6,904 nucleotides of DNA from Methanomicrobium sp. Lineage in GTDB: Archaea > Halobacteriota > Methanomicrobia > Methanomicrobiales > Methanomicrobiaceae. The position numbers and the translations under genes are program-made. The DNA lies in the NCBI GenBank assembly GCA_017553245.1, contig JAFZMT010000170.1, positions 1-6,904 of the forward strand, written 5' to 3'. The notes beneath the pieces are model-generated. The model was not told the DNA's origin and did not search any database. It saw nothing but the letters and a program-made list of their open reading frames with translations. Shown in pieces: positions 1 through 5,556 of this stretch. Every line of letters starts with the position of its first letter. Within the stretch, counting starts at the first letter, position 1.

Positions 1-82
1 AAATACAGAGAGCATTACATCGAATATCCGTGAGCAGTTGCGAACCCCAACCTGCCCAAAACACTCACAGGAACTCAAAATT

Positions 83-91
83 AAAAAAAAA
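83..91 (-). terminator. Oligo-T terminator of the AI-2E family gene
   Basis: Nine A residues on the plus strand give a run of nine T on the minus strand, starting 18 bases after the TAA stop (110-112) of the membrane protein gene. Archaeal RNA polymerase terminates at such U-tracts without needing a hairpin, and I see no strong stem before it. The remaining bases 1-82 show no gene I can support. Confidence 0.6.
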
Positions 92-109
92 GATATCTGA
101 ATATTCGGA

Positions 110-1261
110 TTACTGCTTCTTATCTTCGGAAGCGCTCTCTCCTGCATCAGCGCCGGCGGGAACCGATTTCGCCTTCGCGCCCTTATCGCCGCCGACCTCT
201 GTGTCTTCGAGAGTATTGTCGTCCATTCCGAGAAGCGTCGGAATCCATGCGGTATTCTCGTTATACTTCAGCGCAATCAGGATCATTATCGTAATCGGTA
301 CGGAGAGCATCATGCCGACAGCTCCCAAAATCCATGTCCAGAGAACAAGCGACAGAATCACGAGCAGCGGCGGCATATTGAAGTCGTTCGCCGCAAACTT
401 CGAGAAGACAATGTTTTCCACGACCGCATTAATTATACAGATGCCGATAACCACAACGATAACGCCCCAGACGCCGAGCTGAAGCCATGCGAGCGCCACC
501 GCGGGAACCGCGACGATGAGCAGACCGATATAGGGAATGTAACTGAGAATGATTGCCAGAACACCGAGGAAGATTGCCAGATCAACGCCAAGAACATAGA
601 GCATTCCGCCGAAAGCCGCGCCCAGGACAACATTCGTCTTGGTCTTGACAACGAGCCACTTTATCATGCTGTTGCACATTTCCTGGAAGTTCGAGTTGAT
701 GGCGTCTTCGCCGCCGAAAAGCTTCTTTAAGCGCTTGGGGAGCACCGGAATCTCGAGGAACAGGAAGGTGGTTATGACAAAGATAAAGAACGCGTCCATC
801 ATAAGCGCACTTGTGTTGCCCGCAAACTGGATGGCATACTTTGAGAGATTTGCCCAATCCGGAGTAAAACCGCCCAAAGACGTGAGGTGTAAGCCGGCAT
901 TATCCAGAATCGCAAAAATCTCGGAGATACGGTACTGGAAAAGCTCATGGTATTTCGTGAGATTGGCTATGAACACATTCAGAGAATATACAATAAGCAG
1001 TATAAAGCCCAGAATGGCAACGGCATACATTGCCATTACCGAAGACACGGCAACGATATCCGAAAAACCGCGATTCTTGAAGTGATAGTATATCGGAGCA
1101 CCGATCATCGTCAGAATCAGCGAGATGAAGATCATATTGAATAGATATGATGCTTCTTTCATCCCGATTAGAACAACCAGCAAAAGCGCCGCATAGAGCA
1201 GATACCTCAGCAGTGCATCGTGATTAAAGATCGTCTTGAGAGTCATATTATTCGTACTCAT
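110..1261 (-). CDS. AI-2E/PerM-family transporter (membrane protein)
   Basis: This is a polytopic membrane protein of the AI-2E transporter (PerM, YdiK/TqsA) family, whose members are proposed exporters; the substrate here is unknown. The chosen start (ATG at 1261, 383 residues) is preceded by AGGAAG at a normal distance. An in-frame ATG six codons upstream (1279) has no good ribosome site and would lie almost on the transcription start predicted from the TTTTTAAAAA element at 1305-1314. Hydrophobic segments lie at about 17-33, 40-57 and 68-91. A hydrophilic stretch of about 50 residues follows, then further segments to about 335. The family signature YIPYIG is at 241-246, and a W-x-W-hydrophobic-GAVGMMLSVP segment sits near the last membrane span. 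The final 40 or so residues form a charged Ala/Gly/Asp/Glu/Lys tail, probably disordered. The length is typical of the family. The gene is transcribed alone, divergently from pyrC. Confidence 0.88.
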   Translation of the reverse strand: MSTNNMTLKTIFNHDALLRYLLYAALLLVVLIGMKEASYLFNMIFISLILTMIGAPIYYHFKNRGFSDIVAVSSVMAMYAVAILGFILLIVYSLNVFIANLTKYHELFQYRISEIFAILDNAGLHLTSLGGFTPDWANLSKYAIQFAGNTSALMMDAFFIFVITTFLFLEIPVLPKRLKKLFGGEDAINSNFQEMCNSMIKWLVVKTKTNVVLGAAFGGMLYVLGVDLAIFLGVLAIILSYIPYIGLLIVAVPAVALAWLQLGVWGVIVVVIGICIINAVVENIVFSKFAANDFNMPPLLVILSLVLWTWILGAVGMMLSVPITIMILIALKYNENTAWIPTLLGMDDNTLEDTEVGGDKGAKAKSVPAGADAGESASEDKKQ

Positions 1262-1304
1262 TATTCTTCCTGTCAGCATATCATTTTTTTTAAGAACGCA
1301 ACGA

Positions 1305-1314
1305 TTTTTAAAAA
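1305..1314. promoter_or_regulatory. Symmetric TATA-like element between divergent genes
   Basis: TTTTTAAAAA is a perfect 10-bp palindrome in the spacer between the membrane protein gene and pyrC. A TATA box reads as AT-rich in both directions. A transcription start about 25 bases away would give a leader of about 20 bases to the ATG at 1261 (minus) and of about 27 bases to the ATG at 1363 (plus). One element may therefore serve both genes. This is inferred from spacing only. Confidence 0.4.
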
Positions 1315-1362
1315 CTCATTTGGGAATCACAAAAAGAGAGTTATTAGTCAAAGCAGAGTAAT

Positions 1363-2766
1363 ATGATTACATACCTGAAAAGATACCTGAAGAAAATGAA
1401 GAAATATGAAGCATCGCTGCTCCTGAAAAACGTGAAGATGACGGACGGCAGCGTGAGGGACATTACGGTCGCAGGCGGCGTCTGCGTCGAAAACAAGCCC
1501 GCGGGCACGGCTTCGGACGGAGGTGCGGAAACCGTCACGGACTGCTCTGAATATATCTGCATACCCGCGGCTGTCGACATGCACGTGCATATGCGTGCCG
1601 GCGCTTCGCAATCCCACAAGGAGACGTGGGAGACGGGGACAAAAGCGGCTGTCGCGGGCGGAGTCGGCACGGTCGTCGACCAGCCCAACACAATCCCCGC
1701 AATCACCGACGCCGAAACGCTCGGAAAGCGCATTGAAGAAGCCGCCGGGAGTGCATACTGCAATTTCGCGGTTAACGGCGGCGTCACTCCCGAATCTAAG
1801 TTTAAAGAGATGTATGCCGCGGGGGCACTTGCGTTCGGGGAGACCTTCTACGCGGAATCGAGTTACGGAACGCCGGTGACGACGGAGTTTTTAAAAACGG
1901 CGTTTGCGGAGATTAAAGCCCTCGGTGCGACGGTCACGGTTCATGCCGAGGAGATTGCCGCGGGCGAAGACACCGATCTCAGTGCCCACGACCTGCTGAG
2001 AAGTGCGGAAGGTGAGAGAAGAGCGGTCGAAAACATCCTCGCAGTCGCACCCGCAGACCTGCGGCTTCATCTCTGTCATCTTTCCGCGCCGCAATCCGTT
2101 AATGCCGTCATCGCCGCCGCAAAACTCCGCAGGAACGCGGAAGCAACGTGCGGGGCGACGCCTGCGGGCGCAGGCGGGGTCTGCGTCCCGACCTTTGAGG
2201 TAATGCCCCACCACCTTCTGCTCTCGCGGGAGATGTTCCCGCCTGCGGATGCGTTTGCGAAGGTAAACCCGCCTCTTCGCGACGAAAATACAAGAAAAGC
2301 GCTCTTTGCCATGTGGGACTTAATCGATGTCATTGCATCCGATTCGGCGCCGCACACAATCGCCGAGAAACGCGAAAACTCCTTCAAAGACGCCCCATCG
2401 GGAATTCCGGGCGTCGAGACCATGATGCCGCTTATGATGCGGCTTGTCGCGGATAAGCGGATAACTCTGGGTTCGCTTATAGAAAAGACCGTGCGGAAGC
2501 CCGCCGCGATTCTTAACATAAGACCGTCGGGTTTTGCCGTCGGCGAACTCGCAGACTTTGCGCTCTATCCCAAAGACCTCGAAAAAGCGTCCGTAAAAAT
2601 TTCCGCCGACAACCTCCACAGTAAAGCGGGCTGGACACCCTATGAGGGGATGTCTGCCGTTTTCCCCGAGATTGTCGTCGTAAACGGCGAAATCGCATAC
2701 GACAGCGGCGATTTCTTTAAGGTAAATCCGCGCAGGGTTCCCGGAGGCGGCGTCCCGCCCGCATGA
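1363..2766 (+). CDS. pyrC: Dihydroorotase (pyrimidine biosynthesis)
   Basis: Dihydroorotase is a cytoplasmic metal-dependent amidohydrolase that interconverts carbamoyl-aspartate and dihydroorotate, the third step of UMP synthesis. Motifs, numbered from the ATG at 1363 (467 residues): DMHVHMR at 72-78 with metal ligands H74 and H76; HAEE at 194-197; HLCH with H239; MPHH at 281-284; SDSAPH at 326-331 with catalytic D327, followed by K336; and the substrate-loop sequence GIPGVET shortly after. Two departures stand out. The position where many homologues have the carboxylated lysine (GxK) reads GET, with E160. The usual SDHAPH has Ser at 328. A Gly/Ala/Cys-rich stretch at about 256-275, between H239 and H283, looks longer than usual. 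The true start may be the in-frame ATG at 1396 (456 residues), because the first 11 codons contain a 12-bp near-duplication encoding YLKR/YLKK and look unlike the family. Neither start has a strong Shine-Dalgarno sequence. Confidence 0.93.
   Translation: MITYLKRYLKKMKKYEASLLLKNVKMTDGSVRDITVAGGVCVENKPAGTASDGGAETVTDCSEYICIPAAVDMHVHMRAGASQSHKETWETGTKAAVAGGVGTVVDQPNTIPAITDAETLGKRIEEAAGSAYCNFAVNGGVTPESKFKEMYAAGALAFGETFYAESSYGTPVTTEFLKTAFAEIKALGATVTVHAEEIAAGEDTDLSAHDLLRSAEGERRAVENILAVAPADLRLHLCHLSAPQSVNAVIAAAKLRRNAEATCGATPAGAGGVCVPTFEVMPHHLLLSREMFPPADAFAKVNPPLRDENTRKALFAMWDLIDVIASDSAPHTIAEKRENSFKDAPSGIPGVETMMPLMMRLVADKRITLGSLIEKTVRKPAAILNIRPSGFAVGELADFALYPKDLEKASVKISADNLHSKAGWTPYEGMSAVFPEIVVVNGEIAYDSGDFFKVNPRRVPGGGVPPA
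1371..1394. repeat. 12-bp near-duplication at the pyrC 5' end
   Basis: ATACCTGAAAAG (1371-1382) is followed directly by ATACCTGAAGAA (1383-1394), 10 of 12 identical. It lies exactly between the two possible pyrC starts (1363 and 1396). This is why the N-terminal extension reads YLKR-YLKK. Confidence 0.7.
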
Positions 2767-2914
2767 TCTCAAATCTCCCGCAAATGATTTTACGACCGAA
2801 TGACAAAACTGTATTGCCGATATTATGCGCATCGTTTTTATAGGTCCCGGATGATCAATCGGCAATATACCGGAGATGATTCACGGGACAACGCGGGTGC
2901 GTTACAGGCATATC
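2767..2914. other. Spacer after pyrC with a 10-bp inverted repeat
   Basis: No gene is visible here. TATTGCCGAT (2812-2821) and ATCGGCAATA (2858-2867) are perfect inverted arms separated by 36 bases. The loop contains the palindrome ATGCGCAT (2825-2832) and a T5 run followed by TATA (2835-2842). Possible roles are termination of pyrC transcription, a protein-binding site, or part of a leader for the downstream RNA or gene. The long loop argues against a simple terminator hairpin. No known riboswitch was recognised. Confidence 0.4.
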
Positions 2915-2946
2915 ATTTAAATTTCAATTAATTTAAATTTCAATTA
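2915..2946. repeat. Perfect 16-bp tandem duplication, AT-rich
   Basis: ATTTAAATTTCAATTA occurs twice with no gap (2915-2930 and 2931-2946). Each copy carries TTTAAATTT, which resembles an archaeal TATA box, so the duplication may double a promoter element. The second copy is about 26 bases before the GCCCGG at 2964 that begins the candidate guide RNA. Confidence 0.85.
2932..2940 (+). promoter_or_regulatory. TATA-like box ahead of the candidate guide RNA / DUF167 gene
   Basis: TTTAAATTT centred at 2936 predicts transcription from about 2960-2964, right at the 5' arm of the structured RNA. A second AT-rich stretch (TTATATTATT, 2951-2960) would predict a start near 2980, inside the structure. 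Both are inferred from typical TATA-to-start distances. Confidence 0.35.
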
Positions 2947-2963
2947 AAAATTATATTATTTAA

Positions 2964-3039
2964 GCCCGGCTTTTGGGTATAACAGGTGAAGTTCGGCAAA
3001 ATGCCGCTGATGATCCGTGTTTGTTAATTCCGGGCGACA
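2964..3039 (+). ncRNA. Candidate H/ACA-type guide RNA (one hairpin with kink-turn and ACA)
   Basis: The segment folds as one hairpin with the parts expected of an archaeal H/ACA guide. The basal stem is GCCCGG (2964-2969) with CCGGGC (3030-3035), and ACA (3037-3039) follows one base later. The upper stem is AACAGG (2981-2986) with CC plus TGTT (3015-3016, 3018-3021), with G3017 bulged. Above it sits a kink-turn: U2987 opposite U3014, G2988 with A3013, A2989 with G3012, and GAU bulged at 3009-3011. The apical stem is CGGCA (2994-2998) with TGCCG (3002-3006). The two open strands, 2970-2980 and 3022-3029, would form the guide pocket, and 15 bases separate the upper stem from ACA, the usual spacing. 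Weak points are the short basal stem, the weak bulged upper stem, and no recognised rRNA target. It could instead be part of the DUF167 mRNA leader. Confidence 0.45.
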
Positions 3040-3080
3040 TTATCACAAGAGATACATCTGTAGACTTCCGAAGATTTCAG

Positions 3081-3123
3081 AAATACAACTCAAATACAAC
3101 TCAAATACAACTCAAATACAACT
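3081..3123. repeat. 11-bp tandem array, nearly four units
   Basis: AAATACAACTC is present three times exactly (3081-3113) and a fourth time as AAATACAACT (3114-3123). The period is close to one helical turn, so identical A/T-rich faces recur on one side of the DNA. The array ends 17 bases before the DUF167 start codon, so it lies in the leader or promoter. A protein-binding array and a slippage product are both possible. Confidence 0.9.
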
Positions 3124-3140
3124 GCCGAGGCACGAGAAAT

Positions 3141-3470
3141 ATGGACATAACGGATGCGATTACTGAGCACGACGGCTCAATTACGCTGACCCTCGATGTA
3201 TCCGCGGGGAGCAAAAAGACCGTATTTCCGTCGGGATACAACGAATGGAGAAACGCCGTCCAATGTAAAATCGCCGCCCAGCCAATCGAAGGAAAGGCAA
3301 ACAAAGCCATAATTTCGGCAGTATCCGAGTTCTTTAAGGTGCCTGCCGGCAACGTCTCGATAATCTCGGGTGCAACCTCATCACTTAAACGCGTTCAGAT
3401 CGCAGGCGTCACGGTCGCGGATGCAAAAACTCTTTTGAAGGACGCAATCTCAAAATTAAAGCAGAATTGA
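3141..3470 (+). CDS. DUF167 / YggU-family protein
   Basis: This is a small protein (109 residues) of the DUF167 (UPF0235, YggU) family, found in bacteria, archaea and eukaryotes and without an established biochemical role. The family core is clear: a V-rich beta segment with GSKKTVFP, the signature PIEGKANK at 48-55, then a helix and the VPAGNVSIISGATSSLKRVQIAG stretch at about 70-92, where homologues usually have G-x-x-SRxK. The ATG at 3141 fits the family start and has GAGG ten bases upstream. The frame stays open back to a TTG at 2973, but that stretch covers the structured RNA and the 11-bp array and encodes no family-like sequence, so I exclude it. The stop at 3468-3470 is followed by a 5-bp hairpin (3479-3493). 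The spacing to dnaG (223 bases) suggests separate transcription. Confidence 0.88.
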   Translation: MDITDAITEHDGSITLTLDVSAGSKKTVFPSGYNEWRNAVQCKIAAQPIEGKANKAIISAVSEFFKVPAGNVSIISGATSSLKRVQIAGVTVADAKTLLKDAISKLKQN

Positions 3471-3478
3471 TGCCGTCA

Positions 3479-3493
3479 GTCGCGGGATGCGAC
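3479..3493. other. Small hairpin between DUF167 and dnaG
   Basis: GTCGC (3479-3483) and GCGAC (3489-3493) form a perfect 5-bp stem with a 5-base loop, 9 bases after the DUF167 stop and 13 bases before the TATA-like box of dnaG. There is no T-run after it, so a terminator is unlikely. It could be an operator for the dnaG promoter or have no function. Confidence 0.3.
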
Positions 3494-3506
3494 AACGGGA
3501 TATGGC

Positions 3507-3516
3507 TATATATAAT
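3507..3516 (+). promoter_or_regulatory. TATA box, probable dnaG promoter
   Basis: TATATATAAT is the best TATA-like element between DUF167 and dnaG. It predicts a start near 3537 and so a leader of about 155 bases, unusually long next to the other genes here. That leader contains a 14-bp tandem repeat and a 6-bp hairpin. No better box is visible closer to the gene. Confidence 0.5.
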
Positions 3517-3590
3517 ACAAAATACCATTAGTCAATTGCTGCCGCGGTATGCACATAACATCTTACATCATTATTCATACGGCGGTCGGC

Positions 3591-3618
3591 ACATCACATA
3601 ATCAACATCACATTATCA
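3591..3618. repeat. 14-bp tandem duplication in the dnaG leader
   Basis: ACATCACATAATCA (3591-3604) is followed at once by ACATCACATTATCA (3605-3618), 13 of 14 identical. It lies in the predicted untranslated leader of dnaG. Confidence 0.8.
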
Positions 3619-3628
3619 TTATGACAAT

Positions 3629-3647
3629 TCCGCGGGAAATACGCGGA
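3629..3647 (+). other. Hairpin in the dnaG leader
   Basis: TCCGCG (3629-3634) and CGCGGA (3642-3647) form a 6-bp, GC-rich stem with a 7-base loop, about 30 bases before the dnaG ribosome-binding site. It could influence access to the ribosome site or mark an RNA-protein contact. This is a structural observation only. Confidence 0.4.
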
Positions 3648-3678
3648 TATCACGAAAATAACGGATTAAAAATCACGT

Positions 3679-3696
3679 AAGGAGGTCTTTTCCATT
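3679..3696 (+). promoter_or_regulatory. Strong Shine-Dalgarno and ATT initiation codon of dnaG
   Basis: AAGGAGGT (3679-3686) is the strongest ribosome-binding site in the window. Seven bases after it, exactly where a start codon belongs, stands ATT (3694-3696). The frame is open between the TAA at 3667 and this point but contains no ATG, GTG or TTG. The nearest conventional start is the GTG at 3754, which would remove 20 residues that match the DnaG N-terminus. Confidence 0.75.
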
Positions 3697-4950
3697 TACT
3701 CACAGGAAAGCACAAAATATCAGATAATCATCAACTTCGAGACCGAAGGCATCGTGGAGAAATCCGATGTAATCGGGGCAATATTCGGACAGACCGAGGG
3801 TCTGTTAGGAGACGAACTTGACCTGCGCGACCTTCAGAGATCGGGCAGAGTCGGGCGAATCGACGTAAAAACGACAAGCAAAGGAGGAAACACAAAAGGC
3901 GAGATAGTCATCTTCTCATCGATTGACAAGGCTGAGACCGCTCTTCTTGCGGCATCAATCGAGACAATCGAGCGCGTGGGTCCCTGTGCATCAATGTTTA
4001 AGGTCGTAAAAATCGAGGACAGCAGGATAGAGAAGCGAAAAAAGCTCGTGGACCGCGCCAAGGAAATCCTCATCATGTCCTTTGACGAGGGGCTTATCGA
4101 CACGAACGAACTCATCGACGACGTAAGACAGCATTCGCGAATAGAGAAGATGGTCGAATTGGGGGAGGATAAGGTGCCCGCGGGTCCCAACGTCATGGAT
4201 TCGGATGCGATCATCGTCGTCGAAGGTCGCGCAGACGTCATCAATCTCCTGAAATACGGCATCAAAAACGCCGTTGCCGTCGAAGGCACGAACATTCCGC
4301 AGACTATAGTTGACCTCTGCCGGACTAAAACGGCGACCGCCTTCGTCGACGGCGACAGGGGAGGCGACCTTATCTTAAGCGAGCTCATACAGGTCGCCGA
4401 TATCGACTTTGTCGCCGTCAGTCCCCGCGGCAGGAGCGTTGAGGACATGTCGCGCAAGGAGATAGTCAAGCCCCTGCGCTACAAGGTGCCCCTTGAGGTA
4501 ATCCTCGGCGCCAAGAGCTTCTCAAAGGACGGCGCACTCGACATCAGCGCATTTGCGCCTAACGGCAAAAACCGCGCCGCCGACGATAAAGCCGCGGCTT
4601 CGGAGATCGTCATAGAATCGCCCCGGAATCCCATGGAGACGATAATCGAACATGCGACTCTGACGCCGTTTGAGAAGGAGATGCACATGCAGATGAAAGA
4701 GGTCAAAAAATCGGGTGTTATACGGTTTACCGACGGCAACGGCTCCGTCTTAAACGAATTCCCGCAGGACGAGACGGATGCGGCGTTTAAGAAAGCCGCC
4801 GCCGGTGCAAAAGGTTTCATAACGCCGATGCCGATTAATCAGAGCGTTCTTGACAGAATCGCGGCACTCGGTCTTGAATTTGCCGTATCTCCCGAGTTCT
4901 GCGGTATCGTCAAGAAACCGGTCTCGATTCGCCTTATAAATGTGCCTTAG
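3694..4950 (+). CDS. dnaG: Archaeal DnaG-like primase (Toprim), ATT start
   Basis: Archaeal DnaG is a Toprim-domain protein known both as a primase and as a subunit of the RNA exosome. Read from the ATT at 3694 it has 418 residues. The N-terminus (I/M-YSQESTKYQIIINFETEGIVEKSDV) follows the family pattern TKYxI...GxVEKPDxxGAIFGQTEGLLG. The conserved GAIFGQTEGLLG is at 28-39, followed by DELDLRDLQ and a GRVGRI motif. The Toprim domain covers about 170-260: the catalytic glutamate is E177 in VVEGRADV, and the metal-binding acids are D219 and D221 in FVDGDRGGD. A charged linker at about 275-310 leads to a C-terminal domain ending in the family-like EFCGIVKKP. The frame starting at the GTG at 3754 would lose the first 20 residues. 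The gene has its own spacer and probable promoter; UPF0058 follows 55 bases later. Confidence 0.93.
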   Translation: MYSQESTKYQIIINFETEGIVEKSDVIGAIFGQTEGLLGDELDLRDLQRSGRVGRIDVKTTSKGGNTKGEIVIFSSIDKAETALLAASIETIERVGPCASMFKVVKIEDSRIEKRKKLVDRAKEILIMSFDEGLIDTNELIDDVRQHSRIEKMVELGEDKVPAGPNVMDSDAIIVVEGRADVINLLKYGIKNAVAVEGTNIPQTIVDLCRTKTATAFVDGDRGGDLILSELIQVADIDFVAVSPRGRSVEDMSRKEIVKPLRYKVPLEVILGAKSFSKDGALDISAFAPNGKNRAADDKAAASEIVIESPRNPMETIIEHATLTPFEKEMHMQMKEVKKSGVIRFTDGNGSVLNEFPQDETDAAFKKAAAGAKGFITPMPINQSVLDRIAALGLEFAVSPEFCGIVKKPVSIRLINVP

Positions 4951-4961
4951 ATAGATTAAAT
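4934..4961 (+). promoter_or_regulatory. TATA-like elements ahead of the UPF0058 gene
   Basis: TTATAAAT (4934-4941), inside the last dnaG codons, and GATTAAATT just after the stop (4954-4962) are both TATA-like. They predict starts near 4964 or 4983, giving leaders of about 20-40 bases to the ATG at 5006. Cotranscription with dnaG across the 55-base gap is equally possible. Confidence 0.25.
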
Positions 4962-5005
4962 TGGTTTGAACAATAACACTGTTACCACATTTAAGAGCGA
5001 TATTA

Positions 5006-5311
5006 ATGCATAAAGAGGAATTAGTAGCACTTCATCAGTTTATGTATACCATCAAAGAGAACTTTGAGAAGGAGAATCCGTCGGCTTCTTTCTCGGAATA
5101 CGAGTCCCTGAAGGTTAAACCGACTCAGGTTCACAAGAGCAAGATGGAGCATAAACATGCTATATTCGTTTTGGGTCAGGAGATAGCAAATGCAATGAAA
5201 GACATTGAGCCGTCCGCATCGAAGAGAATTGCGGAGAGAATGCATGAACTTGCACTCAAGACCGAGAAAGAGATTGATGAAGAAGAACCGGAGAATTCCA
5301 GGTTCAGATAA
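5006..5311 (+). CDS. UPF0058 family protein
   Basis: This is a 101-residue protein of the archaeal UPF0058 family, of unknown function. It begins MHKEELVALHQFMYTIKENFE, typical of the family opening (M-x-KEEL-x-x-LHQ). It contains the conserved central stretch around KVKPTQVHKSKMEHKHAIFVLGQEIANAM (about 32-60). The whole protein is predicted to be helical and charged, with an acidic C-terminus (EKEIDEEEPEN). No membrane segment or enzyme motif is visible. The ATG at 5006 agrees with the family start; GAGCGAT upstream is only a weak ribosome site. It lies 55 bases after dnaG on the same strand, which may mean joint transcription, but a functional link is not shown. A T-rich region follows the stop. 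Confidence 0.85.
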   Translation: MHKEELVALHQFMYTIKENFEKENPSASFSEYESLKVKPTQVHKSKMEHKHAIFVLGQEIANAMKDIEPSASKRIAERMHELALKTEKEIDEEEPENSRFR

Positions 5312-5350
5312 ATTTTAAATTTATTTCAAATTTATTTTGAATTTTTTTCA
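5309..5350 (+). terminator. T-rich terminator region after the UPF0058 gene
   Basis: Directly after the TAA stop the plus strand becomes very T-rich, with repeated AAATTTATTT-like segments and a T7 run at 5342-5348. This fits archaeal U-tract termination. The 18-bp array that follows supplies a TTTT every 18 bases and could extend the signal. Confidence 0.5.
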
Positions 5351-5353
5351 GTG

Positions 5354-5536
5354 TTTTGTCATTATTTTGACTGTTTTCATTATTTGATTGGTTTTCATCA
5401 TTTGATTGGTTTTCATCATTTGATTGGTTTTCATTATTTGATTGGTTTTCATTATTTGATTGGTTTTCATTATTTGATTGGTTTTCATCATTTGATTGGT
5501 TTTCAGTATTTTGATTGTTTTTCAGTATTTTGATTG
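5354..5536. repeat. 18-bp tandem repeat array between convergent genes
   Basis: Seven adjoining units of TTTTCAT(T/C)ATTTGATTGG fill 5374-5499. They differ only at position 8, in the order T, C, C, T, T, T, C. Degenerate units flank the core: a 20-base one at 5354-5373, TTTTCAGTATTTTGATTG at 5500-5517, and a 19-base copy at 5518-5536. There are no spacers, so it is not a CRISPR array. A reading frame (5351-5533) runs through it only because 18 is a multiple of three. It would give a FH(Y/H)LIG repeat with no ribosome site, and I do not call it a gene. The array sits between the stops of the UPF0058 gene and the ATP-grasp gene. Confidence 0.95.
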
Positions 5537-5556
5537 TTTTTTCGGATTTTCGTCAT

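Noticed and set aside
30..68. GTGAG...CTCAC inverted pair near the left edge
   Set aside because: It is only 5 bp with a 29-base loop, which is expected by chance.
30..482. Plus-strand 150-residue frame opposite the membrane protein
   Set aside because: It overlaps the 3' end of the AI-2E gene antisense, is Ser/Pro/Thr-rich and has no family features.
1344..2865. Minus-strand frames opposite pyrC, including one of 181 residues
   Set aside because: They overlap the well-supported pyrC frame, have no recognisable domain, and have compositions typical of antisense frames in GC-rich codons.
2975..2986. Resemblance of GGGTATAACAGG to the 23S rRNA segment GGGATAACAGG
   Set aside because: The match is about 11 bases with a gap, and the flanks do not follow 23S rRNA; it is treated as chance.
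2973..3140. TTG start extending the DUF167 protein by 56 residues
   Set aside because: The extension covers the structured RNA and the 11-bp array, encodes no family-like sequence, and the ATG at 3141 matches the family start.
3834..4820. Long minus-strand reading frames opposite dnaG
   Set aside because: They are antisense shadows of a clear gene, Ser-rich from codon bias, with no motif or ribosome site.
5351..5533. 60-residue reading frame through the 18-bp array (FH(Y/H)LIG repeat)
   Set aside because: It is open only because the unit is a multiple of three; other frames through the array are also open. There is no ribosome site, and the product is low-complexity and not family-like.
5354..5536. 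CRISPR array
   Set aside because: The units abut with no spacers, are only 18 bp long, and no cas gene is near.
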